Of a stretch of 26,391 bases of DNA, positions 22,501 to 26,391 are shown piece after piece. This DNA is from Mnemiopsis leidyi (lineage: Eukaryota; Ctenophora; Tentaculata; Lobata; Bolinopsidae): the NCBI GenBank assembly GCA_000226015.1, contig JH153356.1, positions 66,409-92,799 on the forward strand, in the 5' to 3' direction. The stretch's first letter is position 1. Each line of letters opens with the position of its first letter. Made by a program: the position numbers and the translations under genes. The notes beneath the pieces were generated by a model that saw only the letters and a program-made list of their open reading frames with translations, was not told where the DNA came from and searched no databases.

Positions 22501-25432
22501 TAGAGTGCTAGTCAAGATGTTTTCGTTTTCGACCGAAATTTAAACAGAAAATTCATCGACTAAAAATTAAAATACATCAAAATAAAATTTCTGTATTAAA
22601 ACTTGAAGTTGAAGTCGAACAGACATAGGAACACACGAAACGAACATATTTTAATGAATGTTCGCTTGAACTGCTAAATGGTTTTTATGCACTCAAATCT
22701 TTAAATTTTTTGCTTGCCGCGTTATAGATTTACTTGTTCCATTATTTCTTAAGGCTGTATCTCTTTGAGCTCTACCATCTCCTGGCACTGCAGGCACTGC
22801 TTGATAATGATAGTTGTTTTAAATTTAGTATATGCATTATGCTCCTCCAATTTTTAAACTGTTACAGTAGCTGAATTTCATTGCTGTATTGCTTCCGAAA
22901 CCTATTGTACTATCTAAACTTTTAAATGTTTACCTCAGATGTGGGCAAGATGTTCTTGCTCCTTCATTTCTTGAAGCTGTCTCAGAAAGCTCTATACTAT
23001 ACTGCATACTGTCTTGGATAAATATCTCAAAACTAAAACTCCAAAAGGAATTTTTGAATTTAAATGATTTGTCGTGAATATAAAAATCTACGCTGGAAAT
23101 TGTCTAAGCCGTTTGTTAGCCACTTTCACTACAATTTCAAAAACTTAAACAGCCAATAGGGTACATCGTACACGATCAGACCACAGAGTTCAGAAAAAAG
23201 GGAATATATGAAACTAATGTGGACACGAATTTTTTTACACTCTGTCACTTTGTGTATCTGTCTGCTTCTCTTTCTTTCTGTTAATGTCCTACCGTCTGTG
23301 TGTCTATCCGTCTGTTTGTCTGTGTCCTGTTTAAAACCCTGATCTTGACTACACCCCCAGAACTACCCCGGTGGAAACGGATACCTGGAGCTGGTCATGG
23401 GAGACAAGTTGAACATAACCTCGCGGTCGGGCACCGTCTGGTCGGGAATCAATGTGGCTACTCGAGCGGTGAGTATATGGTGTGGAACCATGTATTGTAA
23501 TCGAAATCGCAATATTTTCACATAATCTGCAGGTTCTTTTACATAAACACCCTTCTTAAGAAGAGCTAATTGGTTGTGATACCAAAAACCATAGCTTAGG
23601 TTACTTTACTTCACGCGAAATCTCAATCTCATAAGTTGGATAAGATTTGCTCTGCTATCTTTTTAAGTGTAACGTCAAATGCAAAGTACCAAAAATCAAA
23701 ATTTACAATACTCCAAAGTTCACCATGTATTACAAATACATACTTTACATAGAGATACCAGCCCATTAAATTTAATCGTGACCTTGACGGCTTGATGCTT
23801 CAAGTGGTACTACGGGCAGAGTTAGCAATTCGTCATGGACAAAGAACAGATATTTGTTTGAAAATAAAAAGGCTTTGAATTACAGAAGGCTCTTATGGGG
23901 GTTAGAATCCATCATTTGCAGTTATCAGCAGCTTGTAGTTGTAGACGTGTATAAGTCAGGAATAACACTGGAAGGTACGGAAAAAACAGGAATAGCACTG
24001 GAAGGTACGGAGAAAACAGGAATAGCACTGGAAGGTACGGAGAAAACAGGAATAACACTGGAAGGTACGGAGAAAACAGAAATAACACTGAAAGGGACGG
24101 AGGAAACAGGAATAGCACTGGAAGGTTCGGAGAAAACAGAAATAGCACTGGAAGGTTCGGAGAAAACAGAAATAGCACTGGAAGGTACGGAGAAAACAGG
24201 ATTAGCAATGGAAGGTACCTAGAAAACAGTAATAGCACTGGAAGGTACGGAGAAAACAGGAATAACAGTTGACCGAATTTAAAGTGCAAGATCATCTATT
24301 TGTATTTGATTTTTATGGGGTTTGTTGGTAACAAAACCCCGAGAAAAAATACGACAAACCGAAGGTCTGTATACACTGTATTAAAGTGGGCGTCCCAATG
24401 TTCATACAATTACTATACAACATGCAATAGCATATGGCATAGCATAGTTTATTTGCAAGTTTTTAGTTTTATGCGGTAATACGATACAACGTGTGGTTAG
24501 TCAAATTGTGTAGATCGTTGTACTTCCGAAAAATTTACTTGAAAGGACTCAAATTGTCAACTAACTCATAATCTCATTGGTCGATATTCTATTACTTACT
24601 TCTTATGTTCGGTAGACTGCCAATGAAATTGGCGTCATCTGTTACGTTGCTTTTTATCGCATTTTGAATAATTGTATTGTTTTTTTTTTCAGGTAAGGAA
24701 AAATTAGCCCCGAAAACGTTAAGGAGCTGAGTAATGTGAAAAAAGCCAATCTTATGGAAATAAAGAAACCGAAAGAAATGATTGAACAAGAAAAGAAGGA
24801 AAAGTCCGGATTTAAACTCCCTCTTAAAGGAAAAAAGTCGCGCAGCACGAGCATCGAAATAACGCGGTATGTTGTGGCACTGTTGATGGTTTTTATTCTT
24901 CAAAAGCACGAGTAAAGCAAATTGCTTTCACTGCATCTGCACGCATCTCTAATCCATTATTGAACCACAAACTGCACTGCATAGGTTTTATTATTAAGCT
25001 ATATAATATATACTATACACACTTGCCTGGGGACCTCAGTCTTTGTTGCCTTGCAAGGGGGGGGGGGCGGAGAGGACCGTAGAACTCAGTAAATACATAC
25101 TATTGGCCTCTCATATATGTAGTACAAAATTTATTTTCAGAGTGGATGTGCCCCCGGCTATGGACAACACCCCAGAAGAACAACCCACTACCGCTCCTCG
25201 ACCGGCACCTACTAGTACAACCGTCAGCCGCCCAAAACCTGCCCCATCCGGCCGTCCAACCACCGTCACTCCTGTCAAAGCCCCCATATCCGCCCCAAGT
25301 GGACGATCTGCTCCCATATCCGCCCCAAGTGGGCGCCCAACTGCGCCTGTGCCTGCACCCATTGTACTTTACACTCTACGTTACGTTCTAATTTTAACGC
25401 TCCCGAGTGTACCTTCTATTCCGACCCTGTAA
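16527..25432 (+). CDS. p67phox/NOXA1-like NADPH oxidase activator, 5' nine exons (partial, frame disturbed)
   Basis: Exons: 16527-16652, 17966-18083, 19260-19318, 19932-20161, 21385-21555, 21804-21866, 23361-23468 or -23472, 24693/24698-24866, and 25141 onward. p67phox is the cytosolic subunit that binds Rac through N-terminal TPRs and switches on NOX superoxide production. Exon 1 (DTISAWQEGVTMFQNKDFDG) aligns with the first p67phox TPR. Exon 2 gives KGDLTGAYKNLLSVIERDPH, exon 3 another helix pair, and exon 4 LGMRFKLHKAMCEYNTAFAL (matching p67phox LGLQFKLF..YNIAF). Exon 5 aligns with the post-TPR and activation region. Exons 6-8 form an SH3 (HVAIT then NYPGG..LELVMGDKLNI, VW, SPENV), followed by a basic Lys-rich linker. 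Exon 9 is proline-rich with SAPSGR repeats. No PB1 or second SH3 was found. Exon 4 is one base short (230 bp) and needs a frame change near 20045-20062, otherwise TGA at 20130. The exon 7/8 junction is open only with GTGA|GTATAT and GTAAG|GA. The exon 5 donor (GTTACG) and the end of exon 9 are weak; 25430-25432 is simply the next in-frame stop. Assembly error or pseudogenisation are both possible. Confidence 0.82.
16871..17608. repeat. A-B...B-A short repeat block in intron 1
   Basis: A 21-22-bp segment beginning TACAATCACACTGA occurs at 16871-16891 and 17587-17608. A second segment, ACACCAAAATCGGT(A/G)A followed by TTGGCTTTTTTG, occurs at 16951-16979 and 17494-17522. All are on the same strand, so the order is A-B then B-A. 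The intervening DNA is very T-rich (about 16970-17180). The pattern may mark the edges of an old insertion, but no terminal inverted repeats or coding frame were recognised. Confidence 0.55.
17762..17965 (+). repeat. 36-bp minisatellite ending at exon 2 acceptor
   Basis: About five and a half copies of a 36-bp unit made of two related halves, ACAATTACAGACTAT and ACAATTACAGACAATACAAAT. Because 36 is a multiple of three the array is open as a TITDNTNT-type repeat, but it lies between exons 1 and 2. The last half-unit, ACAATTTCAG followed by AC, is the 3' splice site of exon 2, differing from the repeat consensus by one A-to-T change that improves the acceptor. Confidence 0.9.
18139..18185. repeat. 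14-bp perfect inverted repeat in intron 2
   Basis: GTAGATCACCGACC (18139-18152) is followed after 19 bases by its exact reverse complement GGTCGGTGATCTAC (18172-18185). The inner bases offer an alternative pairing (CCGACCGGC with GCCGGTTGG), so two hairpins are possible. The segment is GC-rich against AT-rich surroundings and starts 55 bp after the exon 2 donor. Confidence 0.9.
18498..18828 (+). repeat. 33-bp minisatellite in intron 2 (10 copies)
   Basis: Ten contiguous units of GCAATCAGTAAGAAAGTCTG/C followed by CTTACCCGTTTTA, with a few substitutions per unit. The 33-bp period keeps a frame open (ISKKVxLPVLA). Each unit carries GTAAGA, a consensus-like 5' splice hexamer, and CTTAC, its near mirror on the other strand. 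There are no unique spacers, so it is not a CRISPR array. It lies wholly between exons 2 and 3. Confidence 0.95.
19434..19931 (+). repeat. 32-bp minisatellite in two blocks, ending at exon 4 acceptor
   Basis: Units of TTAACAACCCGCAGAATTAG plus TATTCTATACGG (32 bp) form a degenerate left block (about 19434-19639) and a cleaner right block (about 19787-19931). They are separated by a short (TA)n run (about 19636-19654) and 130 bp of unrelated DNA. The final partial unit ACAACCCGCAG ends exactly at the exon 4 splice acceptor (CCCGCAG|GCG). Every complete unit contains the same CCCGCA(G/A) acceptor-like motif. Confidence 0.92.
20280..21330 (+). repeat. Degenerate ~150-bp tandem repeats in intron 4
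   Basis: Several diverged copies share the ordered motifs AAAAATGAAAAT, TTCAACTTTGAGCT(T/A)GAA, TTTTGACGTAAAAT, GACGGCGAAT, GACAGTTTCGAAGC, AAAAATTATCACGTG and GACCCCCTTAATG. Clear copies lie near 20505-20600, 20700-20850, 20870-21000, 21010-21165 and 21170-21260. A fragment ending in TCTGGCTGG(T/A)GGCACG(C/G)TTTGCGTTTT is found both at about 20597 and 21257. This may be an old satellite or the decayed tail of a transposon. No coding frame survives. Confidence 0.7.
21867..23360. other. Intron 6 of the p67phox-like gene, no exon seen
   Basis: AT-rich intron with no recognised coding piece. A diverged direct duplication of roughly 60 bp (about 22730-22790 versus 22960-23010, both containing ATTTCTT(A/G)A(G/A)GCTGT) and a CTGT-rich low-complexity stretch before the exon 7 acceptor (about 23240-23330) are visible. 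Confidence 0.5.
23959..24267 (+). repeat. 30-bp minisatellite in intron 7 (about 10 copies)
   Basis: About ten units of GGAATAGCACTGGAAGGTAC plus GGAGAAAACA, with occasional substitutions such as ACGG to TCGG and GCACT to ACACT. The 30-bp period leaves open frames on both strands (plus GIALEGTEKT, minus PVLFLFSPYL), of which the plus frame is closed by TAG within one unit at about 24221. The array sits between the two main SH3 exons and is most simply intronic. Confidence 0.95.
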
Positions 25433-26391
25433 AAAGGGTATACATTGACTTGTACATTGTTTTGTACATTCCTACAGCCATGTTGTGGCTTACTCTCTTG
25501 TTGGTGGGCGGTGCCTTCACTGTCGGACCCCCTCAATCCTCCTGACCTCAAGATTACGAACTACAACGCTGAATACCGCAGCCACGCCCCATGTTGCTGC
25601 TTTGCTACTCCTTCACTGGATCCAAGTTCCCGTTTCCCGCAGCAATTTCAAGTCTCAGCAACTGCGTTTACGGACCCTAATTTTTGTAATGATTTGTTGT
25701 TAGATTCGCCCGACACTGCGGTCACTCCCTGCTTGGACAATTCAACCTTTCCAGGAAGAGCTGTATTGCTTGTTTCTAGATTTTACGATGTTTTGTTTTA
25801 CGCACCAGGACACTGCTACAGCTTGATCACTAAATGGACAGTATGTACATTTAACATATGCTTTTGCCTAAAGCTTGACACCCAGTCTGCAGACAGTGAG
25901 TACCAGCTGCTGTATATTGAACCTAAGAATGAATGTTATCTTAAGGAACGCTATTTCAATTATGTGATTATGCAAAATATCGACATGTCGGAAAATCTAT
26001 TATGGTGCTATAGTTACATTATATACAAGGGTGGGCCATTGTTTACATTTACCTTATCAGTGGCCACTATTAATAGTAGAATACACAGTTTAAGCTATAC
26101 ATTTGATGTTGAGTATATGATCCAGGGCCGGCCTTACTCCAGTCTTTATATTTTAACGGCTTGGGGATATTTAGTTACTTTCGAATTTGATGCTTTAACC
26201 TATCACAATGAGACTGTAGATCTGTGCATTCTTAGAGCTAGAGAAAACATTTCAAAATCTGAATATGTTAGACTTGGTGGAAGGATTGATGTGATCTTCA
26301 GGGCTTTTCTAGGGTCCCCCTTTACCCCAGTGTCTGTCCACTTTCCAGACAGTGCCTGCCCCCCTGCTCGCGCTTTGTGTTTGTGTGCCTC
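25433..26391 (+). CDS. Unidentified open frame running off the window (secreted/membrane-like, partial)
   Basis: The frame following the TAA at 25430-25432 stays open for about 320 codons to the window edge, which is unlikely by chance in this AT-rich DNA. The readable part (from about 25526) is rich in Cys, Tyr and Phe, with N-glycosylation sequons NST, NET and NIS, and looks extracellular. In the adjacent frame an ATG at 25480 begins a strongly hydrophobic stretch (MLWLTLLLVGGAFTVG) that stops at 25543. The two frames meet near a five-C run at 25528-25532, so a one-base indel there may separate a leader or membrane segment from the rest. The family is not recognised: a host gene, a transposon product or an endogenous viral glycoprotein-like frame are all possible. 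The extreme N-terminal codons (25433-25525) of this frame are probably not translated as such. Confidence 0.5.

Noticed and set aside
23854-24295. 122- and 127-codon frames on opposite strands encoding 10-residue repeats
   Set aside because: Both follow from a 30-bp period. The plus frame is broken inside the array and there is no splice evidence, so it is treated as an intronic repeat.
25146-25391. 81-codon plus frame and 83-codon minus frame over exon 9
   Set aside because: They are shadows of the proline-rich exon, whose frame is fixed by the phase-2 junction from exon 8 (CG + A).

Overview
The window is animal (invertebrate metazoan) nuclear DNA. Genes are split by GT-AG introns, introns are long and AT-rich, there are microsatellites and minisatellites, and the families found are animal ones (polycomb RING-finger protein, aquaporin, class C GPCR, p67phox-like NADPH oxidase activator). 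The species or phylum cannot be fixed from the sequence.

Layout. (1) 1-161 is an (AC)n microsatellite. (2) 775-2185 (+) holds the last two coding exons of a PCGF polycomb RING-finger gene whose 5' part lies outside the window. (3) 3660-4333 is a palindrome-rich foldback element built of CCATTGGCGCCAATGG units. (4) 4791-10983 (-) is a complete six-exon aquaporin gene (269 codons) with both NPA boxes and an AQP1-type selectivity filter. (5) Inside its 4.4-kb last intron, on the opposite strand, sits an intronless class C (mGluR/CaSR-type) GPCR of 862 aa at 6247-8835. (6) 10984-16526 is intergenic, with a 221-bp perfect tandem duplication at 12157-12598. (7) From 16527 (+) to the right side runs a multi-exon gene for a p67phox/NOXA1-like NADPH oxidase activator (TPR exons, activation region, central SH3, proline-rich exon). 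No PB1 or C-terminal SH3 was found. (8) From about 25433 to the window end an unidentified open frame of about 320 codons runs off the edge.

The most unusual part is the p67phox-like gene. Its introns hold at least four unrelated minisatellites (periods 36, 33, 32 and 30 bp), and two of them end exactly on the 3' splice site of the next exon, so that the acceptor AG belongs to the last repeat unit. The reading frame is also disturbed twice: exon 4 is one base short, and the exon 7/8 junction stays open only with non-obvious splice sites. Either the assembly has small errors or the gene is decaying.

The genes have no evident shared pathway. The one physical link is the GPCR nested in the aquaporin intron.
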